Source: Veillonella sp. T11011-6 (GTDB taxonomy: Bacteria; Bacillota; Negativicutes; Veillonellales; Veillonellaceae). From it: a stretch of DNA of 64,000 nucleotides. The position numbers and the translations under genes were made by a program. Shown in pieces: positions 25,079 through 34,358 of the stretch. A model generated the notes under the pieces. That model was not told where the DNA came from and did not search any database. It saw only the letters and a program-made list of their open reading frames with translations. Positions within the stretch are counted from its first letter, which is position 1, and every line of letters starts with the position of its first letter. The stretch covers positions 315,001 to 379,000 of the forward strand of contig NZ_PPCW01000005.1 of assembly GCF_002959755.1 (NCBI RefSeq). Direction: 5' to 3'.

Positions 25079-25885
25079 ATGAATATAAAACGTATCGGTT
25101 TATGCATACTAGCATTAATTGTAGTGGGGCTCTCCTATTGGCTTGCAGTAGGTGGCAATTACGACAGTAAAACAGTACGCATAGACCCAGAAGAGCATAC
25201 ATTAGTAAATTCTAGTGATGCCATCATTTCAAAACGAATATTAGCGATGAAGTCTATCGACTCACAAGTGTACTTTCTAGGTTATGAAGGGTATGGTATT
25301 TATAATTTAGCTGATAATACACTTCGGTTGATGCCTATTACCTTTCGTGGCCAACATATTGAGCCACCGAAGACCGAGAATTACCAACGTGGTTTACGAG
25401 AGATTACTATGGTAAAAACTTTCTCTGATTTTAGTGGGCCAGAACAATCCGTACTCAAGGATTTGTTGGAATCTACAGATAGAGGAGCTCATTATTATGG
25501 GGACTTTTACCATTCAGGTTATGAGTCATCCCTCATTGACATGAAGGATCAATATTTTATAACGAATACGGTACGAGCTTTAAAGCGTATAAATCATACA
25601 TTGTATGTATATGATGCGTCAGGGTTTATTATCATTGATTTAGATAGTCGTCGTATTCAAGGGTTCTTTAATAATCGTCTAGGTGGAGAAGGACCCAAAG
25701 GAGTACCTGATAGCTTGCGTGGCCATTATGGTTCAGATTTCACGATGATATATGCATTGTCCAAGTTAGATCCAAAGGATTTAGAGATTTTATGGTCAAT
25801 GCGAAAACAATATTTAGAAAAGTCACCACAAGTGATGGAGAATAAGGATTTATTCCCGCTTAATCTTGATGAGATGACTTTATAG
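25079..25885 (+). CDS. Exported or membrane-anchored protein of unknown function
   Basis: A 268-residue protein not recognised. One N-terminal hydrophobic helix (residues 5-25) without a lipobox would anchor or export it. The remainder alternates short beta-like segments (VYFLGYEGYGIYNL, LYVYDASGFIIIDL), which could form a small propeller-like fold. The start follows a GGGAG site. The next gene begins 10 bases after its stop, so the two are probably co-expressed. Confidence 0.65.
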   Translation: MNIKRIGLCILALIVVGLSYWLAVGGNYDSKTVRIDPEEHTLVNSSDAIISKRILAMKSIDSQVYFLGYEGYGIYNLADNTLRLMPITFRGQHIEPPKTENYQRGLREITMVKTFSDFSGPEQSVLKDLLESTDRGAHYYGDFYHSGYESSLIDMKDQYFITNTVRALKRINHTLYVYDASGFIIIDLDSRRIQGFFNNRLGGEGPKGVPDSLRGHYGSDFTMIYALSKLDPKDLEILWSMRKQYLEKSPQVMENKDLFPLNLDEMTL

Positions 25886-25895
25886 GAGGTATATT

Positions 25896-26132
25896 ATGCT
25901 TTGGTCAATTATTGTAGGCGGATTCATTGGTTTTGTAGCTGGTCGTATTACTAAAAAGGCGCAAAGCATGGGGATTATTCTTCGTGTTATTGCTGGTTTA
26001 GTAGGGGCTTCTGTAGGTCAAGCTTTGCTTGGTACTTGGGGCCCAAGTCTTGCAGGCATGGCATTAATTCCGTCCATCGTTGGTGCAGTTATAGTGATTG
26101 CTGTAGTAAGCTTCTTTACTGGACGAGACTAA
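25896..26132 (+). CDS. GlsB/YeaQ/YmgE family small membrane protein
   Basis: A 78-residue protein made almost wholly of three hydrophobic, glycine-rich helices. IIVGGFIGFVAGRI at the start is the family signature. These proteins are often annotated as transglycosylase-associated, and in Gram-positives GlsB anchors Asp23-type envelope proteins; the exact role is unknown. The start follows AGGAGG. A strong terminator follows. Confidence 0.85.
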   Translation: MLWSIIVGGFIGFVAGRITKKAQSMGIILRVIAGLVGASVGQALLGTWGPSLAGMALIPSIVGAVIVIAVVSFFTGRD

Positions 26133-26146
26133 CTATATAATAGAAG

Positions 26147-26181
26147 GACTATTATAGGATTTCCTATAATAGTCTTTTTTT
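26147..26181 (+). terminator. Rho-independent terminator after the GlsB-type gene
   Basis: Thirteen-bp perfect arms GACTATTATAGGA / TCCTATAATAGTC with a 2-base loop, then seven T residues. Confidence 0.9.
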
Positions 26182-26201
26182 ATCGCTATAAATCTATTTT
26201 C

Positions 26202-26231
26202 TTATATACCTATGAGAAAATAGGTATATAA
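26202..26231. promoter_or_regulatory. 30-bp perfect palindrome over a -10 box upstream of the dehydrogenase gene
   Basis: TTATATACCTAT, six bases, then its exact complement. TATAAT at 26227-26232 overlaps the right arm. This layout suits an operator for a dimeric repressor, or a small AT-rich hairpin in the leader. Confidence 0.55.
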
Positions 26232-26364
26232 TAGTTTATGTATTTTACAAGCAATATGTTTTAATATAACTTAACATTGTCGATTCATATAATGGCAATC
26301 GCTGGTTTAAGTGGAATTGTATTAGAAGATGTATATCTTTTAGTGCGAATCGTAGGAGGCCCTT

Positions 26365-27312
26365 ATGAAGTTACGTAAAGTAGGTATTATTGGCACTGGA
26401 CATGTAGGTTCTCATGTAGCATTTTCTCTTGCTCTACAAGGTGAAGTAGATGAATTGTATATGATGGATATTGACGAGAAAAAAGCTAAAGCACAAGCAA
26501 TGGATATAAATGATGCTGTTAGCTATATTCCTCATAAAGTAACAGCTACTGCAGGTCCTATTGAAGATTGTGGGGATTGTGATATTCTCGTATTTAGCGC
26601 TGGTCCTTTACCAAATTTATATCAAGATCGTTTAGAAAGTCTTGGTGATACAGTAGAGGTTTTAAAGGATGTTATTCCTCGAATTAAAAAGTCTGGCTTT
26701 GATGGTTTTATTATCTCTATTTCTAATCCTGCTGATGTTGTTGCTACTTATTTATGTAAACATTTAAATTGGAATCCAAAACGTATTATTTCCAGTGGTA
26801 CAGCTTTAGATTCAGCGCGTTTACAAAAAGAATTGGCGCGCATTTTTAATATTAGTAACCGTACAATTACAGCCTATTGTTTAGGTGAACATGGCGGTAG
26901 TGCTATGGTGCCATGGTCTCATGTTTATGTACAAGGAAAGCCGTTAGTACAATTACAACAAGAATTGCCTCATAGATTTCCTACACTTGATCATACTCAA
27001 GTGCTAGATGATGTAAAAATTGGTGGTTACCATGTATTGGCTGGTAAAGGCTCCACAGAGTTCGGCATTGCTAGTGCAACAACAGAATTAATTCGTGCTG
27101 TATTCCATGACGAAAAGAAAGTCTTGCCATGTTCTTGTTATCTAGATGGCCAATATGGTGAAGAAGGTATCTTTGCATCTACACCAGCAGTTATTGGTAA
27201 AGATGGCATTGAAGATGTATTTGAATTAAAGCTTACCGAAGAGGAATTGGCTTTGTTTAAAAAGTCTTGCGCTGTTATTCGTGAATACGCTCATAAAGCA
27301 GAGTCCTTATAA
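26365..27312 (+). CDS. L-lactate/2-hydroxyacid dehydrogenase (LDH/MDH superfamily)
   Basis: A 315-residue NAD-dependent dehydrogenase. KVGIIGTGHVGSHVAF is the Rossmann loop, SISNPADV the conserved NP region, DSARLQKELA carries the substrate Arg, and LGEHGGSAMVPWS the catalytic His. The substrate-specificity loop (AGPLPNLYQDRLESL) lacks the usual LDH Gln-Lys-Pro-Gly and the MDH Arg patterns and recalls L-2-hydroxyisocaproate dehydrogenase. Lactate is the main carbon source of Veillonella, so lactate or a branched hydroxy acid is plausible. The start follows AGGAGG. Confidence 0.85.
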   Translation: MKLRKVGIIGTGHVGSHVAFSLALQGEVDELYMMDIDEKKAKAQAMDINDAVSYIPHKVTATAGPIEDCGDCDILVFSAGPLPNLYQDRLESLGDTVEVLKDVIPRIKKSGFDGFIISISNPADVVATYLCKHLNWNPKRIISSGTALDSARLQKELARIFNISNRTITAYCLGEHGGSAMVPWSHVYVQGKPLVQLQQELPHRFPTLDHTQVLDDVKIGGYHVLAGKGSTEFGIASATTELIRAVFHDEKKVLPCSCYLDGQYGEEGIFASTPAVIGKDGIEDVFELKLTEEELALFKKSCAVIREYAHKAESL

Positions 27313-27426
27313 GGCTCGTATCTGTTATATAAGTCTAGTGCTGATAATAAATATCTATATATAGAGAGAATATATAGATTTAAAGGAAACTATAGATAAT
27401 TTTATTTAGTCCCTAACAAGGTTCTA

Positions 27427-27435
27427 TGATATAAT
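27427..27435 (+). promoter_or_regulatory. Extended -10 promoter for ftsB
   Basis: TGA-TATAAT 45 bases before the ftsB start, with only a weak -35 (TTTAGT). Confidence 0.6.
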
Positions 27436-27480
27436 TAAAAAATGACAGTATACAGATGATGAATATTTTTGGGGGACATT

Positions 27481-27813
27481 ATGAGTCAAGACACTATGGA
27501 AGTACAACGTCCAAAAAGGCCGCGCAAACGGGTTCGCCCTAATCGCAAAGCGCAGGATCAACGTATTATCCTCATGTGGATCAAGCGAATTGGTATAGGG
27601 ATTATGGTGCTGCTATTGTTAGGGCAAGCCTATCGCTTGGTGGCTGTATATCAAGAAAAACAACATATTGAGCAACAATTGCAAGAATTAAAACAGCGAA
27701 ATGAAGAATTAGAACAGGAAAAGGCTAAGTTGCAAGATCCAAAGACCATTGAGGGGGTGGCTCGTGAGGAGCTCGGCCTTGTAAAACCTGGTGAAGTACC
27801 TTATGTAAAATAG
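27481..27813 (+). CDS. Septum formation initiator, FtsB/DivIC family
   Basis: A 110-residue bitopic protein. It has a basic cytoplasmic N-terminus (PKRPRKRVRPNRK), one membrane helix (about 38-56) and an extracytoplasmic coiled coil (QQLQELKQRNEELEQEKAKL). The end is REELGLVKPGEVPY, the classic DivIC/FtsB signature. It forms a complex with FtsL and FtsQ/DivIB at the division site. The ATG at 27481 follows GGGGGA. It is followed by an S1-domain gene, the order seen in Firmicutes (divIC-yabR). Confidence 0.88.
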   Translation: MSQDTMEVQRPKRPRKRVRPNRKAQDQRIILMWIKRIGIGIMVLLLLGQAYRLVAVYQEKQHIEQQLQELKQRNEELEQEKAKLQDPKTIEGVAREELGLVKPGEVPYVK

Positions 27814-27882
27814 GTTTGACTGTAGTAATTTAGATTCGCATTAGTTTGTAGTTTGAGGTTTCCGCATTAATTAGGAGGTTGC

Positions 27883-28284
27883 ATGGCAATCGAAGTTGGT
27901 AACATTATTGATGGTACCGTATCTGGTATTACAAAATTCGGTGTATTTGTTGATTTAGGAGAGAAGCAAACCGGTCTAGTTCATATTTCTGAAGTAGCTC
28001 ATGGGTATGTCGAAGATATTAATACCGTATTAAAGGTTGAAGATCCAGTAAAGGTTAAGGTTTTATCTATTGAAGGCAATAAAATAGGCCTTTCTATTCG
28101 TCAAACACAACCTAAAGAGACACCAAGTGAAGAGCGACGTCCTCGTCGTGTTCAATCTAAACAAAGCACAGAGGCTTTTGAAGCAAAGATGAAATCATTC
28201 TTGCGCGATAGCAATGAACGATTGCATGATTTAAAACGCAATACAGAAGGTAAACGCGGAGGCCGAGGCGGTCGTCGAGATTAA
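27883..28284 (+). CDS. S1 RNA-binding domain protein (YabR/GSP13 type)
   Basis: A 133-residue protein. The N-terminal 70 residues are one S1 OB-fold (VGNIIDGTVSGITKFGVFVD, then TGLVHISEVAHGYV). A basic, Arg/Gly-rich tail ends GKRGGRGGRRD, suited to RNA contact. Relatives bind ribosomes or RNA under stress. AGGAGG precedes the start. It lies after ftsB as yabR follows divIC in Bacillus. Confidence 0.88.
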   Translation: MAIEVGNIIDGTVSGITKFGVFVDLGEKQTGLVHISEVAHGYVEDINTVLKVEDPVKVKVLSIEGNKIGLSIRQTQPKETPSEERRPRRVQSKQSTEAFEAKMKSFLRDSNERLHDLKRNTEGKRGGRGGRRD

Positions 28285-28289
28285 TAGTG

Positions 28290-28314
28290 AGAGATGGCAT
28301 TGAGCCATCTCTTT
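28290..28314 (+). terminator. Weak hairpin terminator after the S1-domain gene
   Basis: AGAGATGGC / GCCATCTCT with a 5-base loop and only three T residues. Confidence 0.6.
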
Positions 28315-28378
28315 ACTTATGTATAGGCTTTCACAGTATAATAGTGTTAGAGGAATACTAATTATGTAAGGAGCGGTT

Positions 28379-29275
28379 ATGAAGTTAGCTATTATCGATA
28401 TTGGATCTAATTCAGTGCGCTTATTATTGGCTACCTATGAGAATAATATATGGCACTATGAGCCAAAACAGTTATGGACTACTCGATTGGGACAACGAAA
28501 TGCAGATGGTACATTGCGATCTGAATCGATGGAGTCATCGTATCAGGCCTTTAAGGATATTAAAAACTTGGCAGACCAATATGGTGCGGACTATTGCTTT
28601 GGTTTTGCTACTAGCGCTGTTCGTGAGTCTCAAAATGGGCTTGAATTTATGGAACGAATCACGGAATACTGCCCTATGGAATGGCGAATTTTATCAGGTG
28701 ATGAAGAGGCTATTTATGGATTTAATGGTGCCTTGGGAGATCAGTTGAATGATGGTCGTCATTATACGACTATCGATATTGGTGGGGGTAGTACAGAACT
28801 CGCTTTAGGAAATAAAGACGGCGTATATTGGAGTCGTTCTTATCCAGTGGGAGCGGTGCGTTTACAATCTATGTCTGACGAAGGACCTCAACGGGTATGG
28901 GAAGAAACTCGATTCCTTTGGGACCCAATGATGATTCAAGGCGAATTTGGTGAATTTATTGGCATCGGTGGTACATTAACGACGCTAGCTGCTATAGATT
29001 TAGGCCTTGAAAATTATGATGGTACAAAGGTGCAAGGTCATAAATTAAGTCGTGAAACAGTAGAGGGCATTATTCTAAACTTGCGTTACATGAGTTGCGA
29101 CGAGAGATTACAGGTAAAAGGTTTACCTGCAGGCCGTGCCGATATCATTGTAGCCGGTGCAGAAATTTTGACGTCCTTTATGGATGCCTATGAGGTTCCT
29201 CATGTATTTGTGAGCGATCAAGATGGTATGGAGGCGATGGCCCGTGAATGTGAAAGCACTCGTTCGAACTGTTAA
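28379..29275 (+). CDS. Ppx/GppA family exopolyphosphatase / pppGpp phosphatase
   Basis: A 298-residue member of the ASKHA fold. IIDIGSNSVRLLLA is phosphate loop 1, SAVRES and GDEEA lie in the active-site region, TIDIGGGSTELAL is phosphate loop 2, and GIGGTLTTLAAI the third motif. The length matches the two-domain catalytic core without the C-terminal HD domain of E. coli Ppx. It hydrolyses polyphosphate or pppGpp; which one is not decided. It overlaps the start of tilS. A TATAAT box at 28337-28342 may serve as its promoter. Confidence 0.88.
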   Translation: MKLAIIDIGSNSVRLLLATYENNIWHYEPKQLWTTRLGQRNADGTLRSESMESSYQAFKDIKNLADQYGADYCFGFATSAVRESQNGLEFMERITEYCPMEWRILSGDEEAIYGFNGALGDQLNDGRHYTTIDIGGGSTELALGNKDGVYWSRSYPVGAVRLQSMSDEGPQRVWEETRFLWDPMMIQGEFGEFIGIGGTLTTLAAIDLGLENYDGTKVQGHKLSRETVEGIILNLRYMSCDERLQVKGLPAGRADIIVAGAEILTSFMDAYEVPHVFVSDQDGMEAMARECESTRSNC

Positions 29276-30242
29276 TCACACCTTAAAATCGCATAATCTA
29301 TTTCCCGAAAATAGTCGAATCTTAGTGGCATGCTCCGGTGGACCTGATTCAATGGCTCTATTGCATTTGTTGAAAGACATTGCCATACATCGACATACAA
29401 CGTATGAATTAGGTGTGGCTATCGTAGATCACTGCATTCGTCCTGAAAGCAAGGAAGAGGTTTTGTGGCTCCAACATCAAGTAGACGATTTAGGACTACC
29501 ATTTTATTCTGCTACATTTGATGTGCCTCGCTTGAGCAAGGAACAAAAAATGTCTGAAGAAACTATGGGGCGTCAAGTACGGTATCAATGGCTTACAGAG
29601 GTTGCAAAGTCTGAAAACTATGATTATGTTGCGGTGGCTCATCACAAGGATGATCAAGCAGAGTCGATTCTAGCACATATCATCAGAGGTTCGGGATTAA
29701 ATGGTTTGGCCGGCATGTCTGTAGTAAGCTCTGAATATGCTACTCCTGTAATTAGACCGCTGTTAGAGGTTACAAAAGAAACCTTATTGGCTTATTTAGA
29801 GGTGAAGAGGATTTCCTATTGTGTTGATCGTACGAATGAAGATGTGCGATACCAACGAAATAGGATTCGGCATCGTATTATACCTGAGTTAGAAGCTATT
29901 AATCCAAATGTAGTAGATGCTATTGTTAGATTGGGAAATTCCGTACATGAAGATTTACTAGTTATGTCTGATTTAACGGAGCTAGCTTTCGAAAAACTTG
30001 TGACTATAGGTGCTGATGGGGTGAGCTTATCTCGCCGTGCCTTACGACAAGAATCGTTGGCAATACAACGGCGCTTATGGCAGCGTTTAGTGAATACGGT
30101 AGACCCTGATATAACGCTTTCTGCAGCCCATCAAGAGCAATTACTTGATATTGTTAACACCGGGGAAGAGAAAACTTTCACTATTAAAAGTATAAAAGTA
30201 ACCGCTCAATGTGATACAATAAAAATATATTGCGAACATTAA
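29244..30242 (+). CDS. tilS: tRNA(Ile)-lysidine synthase
   Basis: A 332-residue enzyme that modifies C34 of tRNA-Ile(CAU) to lysidine so it reads AUA. VACSGGPDSMALL is the PP-loop, DHCIRPES and HHKDDQAES are conserved active-site segments, and RYQRNRIRHRIIPEL the tRNA-contact motif. The C-terminal domain is short compared with E. coli. The start is uncertain: GTG at 29244 lies nine bases after GGAGG, while an in-frame ATG at 29223 lacks a site. Both overlap ppx. Order tilS-hpt-ftsH is conserved in Firmicutes. Confidence 0.9.
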   Translation: MNVKALVRTVNHTLKSHNLFPENSRILVACSGGPDSMALLHLLKDIAIHRHTTYELGVAIVDHCIRPESKEEVLWLQHQVDDLGLPFYSATFDVPRLSKEQKMSEETMGRQVRYQWLTEVAKSENYDYVAVAHHKDDQAESILAHIIRGSGLNGLAGMSVVSSEYATPVIRPLLEVTKETLLAYLEVKRISYCVDRTNEDVRYQRNRIRHRIIPELEAINPNVVDAIVRLGNSVHEDLLVMSDLTELAFEKLVTIGADGVSLSRRALRQESLAIQRRLWQRLVNTVDPDITLSAAHQEQLLDIVNTGEEKTFTIKSIKVTAQCDTIKIYCEH

Positions 30243-30265
30243 TATGAATCGTGGAGGTCATATAG

Positions 30266-30811
30266 ATGCATCAAGATGCAAAAGAGATTTTATATACAGC
30301 GGAACAATTACAAGCTCGTGTAGCAGAGTTGGGTAAAGCAATTAGCGAAGACTATAAAAATGAATCTGTCGTGCTTGTAGGGGTATTAAAGGGAGCTGTC
30401 GTTTTCTTTACAGACTTAGCACGCGCTATCGATGATAGTGTAGATGTAAGTTTTGACTTTATTTCTTGCTCTAGCTATGGTAGCGGCACAACAAGTACAG
30501 GGGTAGTACGAATTTTAAAAGATTTGGATCGCTCTGTAGAGGGTAAGCATGTACTCGTTGTTGAAGATATCGTAGACACTGGTACAACATTACATTATTT
30601 ATTAGAAAATTTACATGCTCGTGGTGCTAAAAGCGTACGCCTTGCAGCGTTGTTGAATAAACCAGATCGCCGTAAGATGGATGTAAATGTTGACTATGTA
30701 GGCTTTATTATTCCTGATTACTTTGTTATCGGTTATGGTTTAGACTACGCTGAAAAATATCGTCATTTACCATATATCGGTATTTTGAAGGAAGAAATGT
30801 ATCAAAATTAA
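30266..30811 (+). CDS. hpt: Hypoxanthine phosphoribosyltransferase
   Basis: A 181-residue purine salvage enzyme that makes IMP or GMP from the base and PRPP. The PRPP motif is VLVVEDIVDTGTTLHYL, the flexible-loop region is SCSSYGSGTTSTG, and the PDYFVIGYGLDY segment contacts the base. GGAGG precedes the ATG. It lies between tilS and ftsH; an internal promoter for ftsH follows immediately. Confidence 0.95.
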   Translation: MHQDAKEILYTAEQLQARVAELGKAISEDYKNESVVLVGVLKGAVVFFTDLARAIDDSVDVSFDFISCSSYGSGTTSTGVVRILKDLDRSVEGKHVLVVEDIVDTGTTLHYLLENLHARGAKSVRLAALLNKPDRRKMDVNVDYVGFIIPDYFVIGYGLDYAEKYRHLPYIGILKEEMYQN

Positions 30812-30816
30812 AAATA

Positions 30817-30825
30817 TGATATAAT
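30817..30825 (+). promoter_or_regulatory. Extended -10 promoter for ftsH
   Basis: TGA-TATAAT just after the hpt stop, giving ftsH a separate transcript with a leader of about 70 bases. Confidence 0.6.
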
Positions 30826-30829
30826 ATAT

Positions 30830-30856
30830 GAGTGCATCTCTCAATGAGATGTACTC
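30830..30856 (+). promoter_or_regulatory. Hairpin in the ftsH leader
   Basis: GAGTGCATCTC / GAGATGTACTC with a 5-base loop and one wobble pair. It sits at the expected transcript start, so it could stabilise the RNA or serve as an operator. It is not a CIRCE element. Confidence 0.45.
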
Positions 30857-30901
30857 AATTCGTTTATACAACTAAAAATTATTATTGAAAGGGGTAATCT
30901 T

Positions 30902-32830
30902 TTGGGTCGATTTACAAAAAATATCGTCCTTTATTTACTTATCATTGCCGCTTTCGTTATCGCCATTGACGCTTTCTCTGGTCAAAGTGCGAATAAATCT
31001 GAATTAAGCTACACAGGATTTATTCAACAAGTACAACAGAAAAAGGTTGAGTCCGTAACGATTACCAATGATCATGGTATTAAAGGTAAACTAAAAAATG
31101 GAACAGAATTCAATTCTTATGCGCCAAGTGATGAAACATTAATTAAAACATTACAAGATAATGGCGTAGAAATTACAGCAGCGCCACCTGAGCAACCAGC
31201 TTGGTGGATGAGCCTTTTAGGTTCTGCTATTCCTATTATCATCTTGGTAGTGTTGTTCTTCTTCATTATGCAACAAACACAAGGTGGCGGTGGCCGAGTG
31301 ATGAACTTTGGTAAAAGCCGTGCTAAATTGATGGGTGAAGGTAATGTTAAGGTTAGCTTCAAAGATGTAGCAGGTGCGGAAGAAGCAAAACAAGAATTAG
31401 AAGAAGTAGTAGAATTCTTGAAGGATCCAGGTAAATTTACAGCTATCGGTGCTAAAATTCCGAAAGGTGTATTGTTAGCGGGACCTCCAGGTACAGGTAA
31501 AACATTGCTTGCTAAAGCTGTTGCTGGTGAAGCAGGCGTACCATTCTTTACGATTTCCGGTTCTGATTTCGTAGAAATGTTCGTAGGTGTTGGTGCATCT
31601 CGTGTACGTGATCTTTTCACACAAGCGAAAAAGAATGCGCCATGTATTATCTTCATCGACGAAATTGATGCGGTTGGTCGCCAACGTGGCGCAGGTCTTG
31701 GTGGTGGTCACGATGAACGTGAACAAACATTGAACCAATTGCTCGTTGAAATGGATGGCTTCGGTGCCAACGAAGGTATTATTACCATCGCTGCTACAAA
31801 CCGCCCAGATATTCTTGACCCAGCGCTCTTGCGTCCAGGTCGTTTTGACCGTCAAGTTATCGTAGGTCGTCCAGACTTACGCGGTCGTGAAGCAATCTTA
31901 AAAGTTCATGCTCGCAACAAGCCGTTGGCTGACGATGTAGACTTGAAAACAATTGCGAAGAAAACACCAGGCTTTACTGGTGCCGACTTAAGTAACTTGT
32001 TAAATGAAGCGGCTTTATTAGCGGCTCGTCTTAACAAAAAAGTAATCACTATGGCTGAAGTTGAAGAGGCTAGTGAAAAGGTTAGCATGGGTCCTGAACG
32101 CCGCAGTCACATTGTGAGTGATAAGGATCGCAAGTTAACAGCGTACCATGAATCTGGTCATGCCATTGTGGCACATTTGTTGCCTCATGCAGATCCTGTT
32201 CATAAGGTAACAATCATTCCTCGTGGCGCAGCAGGTGGTTACACTATGATGCTTCCTACAGAGGAACAAAACTACAAAACAAAATCTCAATTATTAGCGG
32301 ATATTCGCGTAGCCCTTGGTGGTCGTGTGGCAGAGGCCTTGATTTTGGATGAAATCAGTACAGGTGCTTCTGGTGACCTTCAAAGTGTAACGAATACAGC
32401 GCGCGCCATGGTAACGCGTTGGGGCATGAGCGATGAGCTTGGCCCAATCGTATTTGGTGAACAACAAGAACAAGTATTCTTAGGTAAAAACCTTGGCCAT
32501 GAACGCAACTACAGTGAAGAAATTGCTGCAAAAATCGATACTGAAATTCATCGTATCGTTGAAGATGCTTATAAAGATGTAACAAAACTTCTTAGCGATA
32601 ACGAAAAATTCTTACATGATATGGCGAATGCTCTATTAGAGGAAGAAACAATCGATGCGAAAGCAGTGGCAAATCTTTACAAATATGGTACAACAAAGGC
32701 CCCTGAAACAGAGGAACCTAAAGCTACGTTAGAAGCGGCAGGTATTGTAGTGCCAGAGGTTGTAGATGCTAATGAGCACACTTCTACAGTGGAAGCGCCT
32801 AGTGAAACACCTTCTAACGAAATTAAATAA
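30902..32830 (+). CDS. ftsH: ATP-dependent zinc metalloprotease FtsH
   Basis: A 642-residue membrane-bound AAA+ protease that degrades misfolded and regulatory proteins. Membrane helices are at about 7-23 and 105-125. Walker A is GPPGTGKT (about 194), Walker B FIDEID, the second region of homology [18 protein letters not shown], and the zinc site HESGH (about 416). The C-terminal tail is acidic and Thr/Glu-rich. The start is TTG at 30902, after AAAGGGG; there is no closer ATG. Confidence 0.96.
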   Translation: MGRFTKNIVLYLLIIAAFVIAIDAFSGQSANKSELSYTGFIQQVQQKKVESVTITNDHGIKGKLKNGTEFNSYAPSDETLIKTLQDNGVEITAAPPEQPAWWMSLLGSAIPIIILVVLFFFIMQQTQGGGGRVMNFGKSRAKLMGEGNVKVSFKDVAGAEEAKQELEEVVEFLKDPGKFTAIGAKIPKGVLLAGPPGTGKTLLAKAVAGEAGVPFFTISGSDFVEMFVGVGASRVRDLFTQAKKNAPCIIFIDEIDAVGRQRGAGLGGGHDEREQTLNQLLVEMDGFGANEGIITIAATNRPDILDPALLRPGRFDRQVIVGRPDLRGREAILKVHARNKPLADDVDLKTIAKKTPGFTGADLSNLLNEAALLAARLNKKVITMAEVEEASEKVSMGPERRSHIVSDKDRKLTAYHESGHAIVAHLLPHADPVHKVTIIPRGAAGGYTMMLPTEEQNYKTKSQLLADIRVALGGRVAEALILDEISTGASGDLQSVTNTARAMVTRWGMSDELGPIVFGEQQEQVFLGKNLGHERNYSEEIAAKIDTEIHRIVEDAYKDVTKLLSDNEKFLHDMANALLEEETIDAKAVANLYKYGTTKAPETEEPKATLEAAGIVVPEVVDANEHTSTVEAPSETPSNEIK

Positions 32831-32846
32831 TGGATACTGTCCAAAT

Positions 32847-32883
32847 AAAAAGAGCTGATCTCCTTGGAGACCAGCTCTTTTTT
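32847..32883. terminator. Bidirectional terminator between ftsH and the ThrE-type gene
   Basis: AGAGCTG-A-TCTCC / GGAGA-C-CAGCTCT with a 2-base loop, A-run on the left and T-run on the right. It serves both convergent genes. Confidence 0.85.
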
Positions 32884-34225
32884 ATTGTCCATCATGGATG
32901 TGACGGGTTGCTAAATATTCTTGTATGCGACGTTCCTTAAGTGATTTTAAGTATTTCTGTGCTAATACATGCGGTATGGCCACACCGACAGCGATGCCAA
33001 CGATGGTTAAAATACCTGTTACACCATTTTGTACCATATGTACAAGGCCGGATTCATTGAGTGCATTGATGTGAAGAATATCGAATAGAAAACGATAATA
33101 TAGAATCCCTGGCATTAATGCGATAGCAGACGGAACGATAATGATCGTACTAGATGTTTTAAGCCAGGTAGAAACTTTTACATAAATAATGCTCATCACG
33201 GCGGCCCCTACAAAGGTGGCCCCAGCAATAGAGAATCCCAATTCAACAGCTAGTAAATTGCGAATAAAGACACATAATACACCGCCGATACCTATTGAGA
33301 GCAAGAGGCGTACAGGAGCGTTAAATAAAACAGCGAATGACGCAGCGGCCATAAAAGAACCTATAATCTGTTCAATGGATAGTACATGAGGTTTAATGTC
33401 TACAAAGCTAAATGCAGGCATTGGATTAAAGTATAAGGCCATGGCCATACCTAAGGTCATACTACCTACGATGAGAATTGTTCTAATGGCTCGTGTAATA
33501 CCCGATAAGATATGATTGTTTATTGTATCAATGACGGCATTAATAAGCGGTACCCCTGGAATCATAAATAAGGTACAGCATACAAGAACATAAACTAATG
33601 AATCCTGTTCAATATGTGAATAGAAACCGTAGGCAGAAACCATAGCGGCAAATCCACCTAATGCAATACCTACATACTCATTACAGCCTAAACGCACGGA
33701 TAGAGTACGTGTGAAATAGCCGATTAGAGAACAAATAATTGTTACTATAAAAGCTATCATATCACCACTATATAGAAAGGCGAGCCCTGCAGAACCTAGT
33801 GCACATGCAATACCCTTTATCCAATCAGGATATACAGGTATAGTAGAATCTAATTTTGAAATGAGCTGTTCATAGGTTGTGAGTGAGTAATGTCGTTCGA
33901 AGGCGCGCCATGTGAGTTTAGATACGGCATTGATCATGGCCATATTGGGAACATGAACTGGTGTTTTTCTAAAAACTGTTATGGAACGCTCTTTATGCAA
34001 TAGATTCACCATAATAGTGGTATATGAAATATGAATATTTAAATAATTATGAGGTATCCCCATAAATGTGGCAGCTTTTAACATCTCCTCAATGATCCGA
34101 TTTGTATCAGCACCACATTCCATAAGTAGCTTGCCTATGTTTAATAGAACATCAAGTTTTCTGTGAATATGGATAAATGGGTTCTCTAGAACTTCATTTT
34201 TTTCTTCTAATGTAAATTGTTGCAT
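32882..34225 (-). CDS. ThrE-family threonine/serine exporter, two domains fused
   Basis: A 447-residue membrane protein. The soluble N-terminal part (about 1-120, with LLMECGADTNRIIEEM) and five helices match the ThrE domain (formerly DUF1212). The C-terminal half (about 285-430) has a second set of helices matching the ThrE_2/DUF3815 domain. In many Firmicutes these are two genes; here they are one chain as in Corynebacterium ThrE. It probably exports amino acids by a cation gradient; the substrate is inferred from the family. It is divergent from birA. Confidence 0.82.
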   Translation of the reverse strand: MQQFTLEEKNEVLENPFIHIHRKLDVLLNIGKLLMECGADTNRIIEEMLKAATFMGIPHNYLNIHISYTTIMVNLLHKERSITVFRKTPVHVPNMAMINAVSKLTWRAFERHYSLTTYEQLISKLDSTIPVYPDWIKGIACALGSAGLAFLYSGDMIAFIVTIICSLIGYFTRTLSVRLGCNEYVGIALGGFAAMVSAYGFYSHIEQDSLVYVLVCCTLFMIPGVPLINAVIDTINNHILSGITRAIRTILIVGSMTLGMAMALYFNPMPAFSFVDIKPHVLSIEQIIGSFMAAASFAVLFNAPVRLLLSIGIGGVLCVFIRNLLAVELGFSIAGATFVGAAVMSIIYVKVSTWLKTSSTIIIVPSAIALMPGILYYRFLFDILHINALNESGLVHMVQNGVTGILTIVGIAVGVAIPHVLAQKYLKSLKERRIQEYLATRHIHDGQ

Positions 34226-34325
34226 ATATCTCCCCAGATAATGATAGACTATACTATTGTTATCTTTTACATAAGGTATAACTTAATACTACATGTATTA
34301 TACCATTAATTATTTTAAATAATCC

Positions 34326-34354
34326 TTGCATTTTATAGGGTACACTTGTACAAT
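34326..34354 (+). promoter_or_regulatory. Promoter of birA
   Basis: TTGCAT, 17 bases, TACAAT, 43 bases before the birA ATG. Confidence 0.65.
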
Positions 34355-34358
34355 CGAA

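Noticed and set aside
30826-30860. CIRCE heat-shock operator before ftsH
   Set aside because: The inverted repeat does not match TTAGCACTC-N9-GAGTGCTAA; only a short GAGTGC stretch is shared.
31117-31656. A 179-residue minus-strand frame opposite ftsH
   Set aside because: It mirrors a strongly conserved FtsH region, contains proline/asparagine runs from antisense reading and has no promoter or ribosome site.
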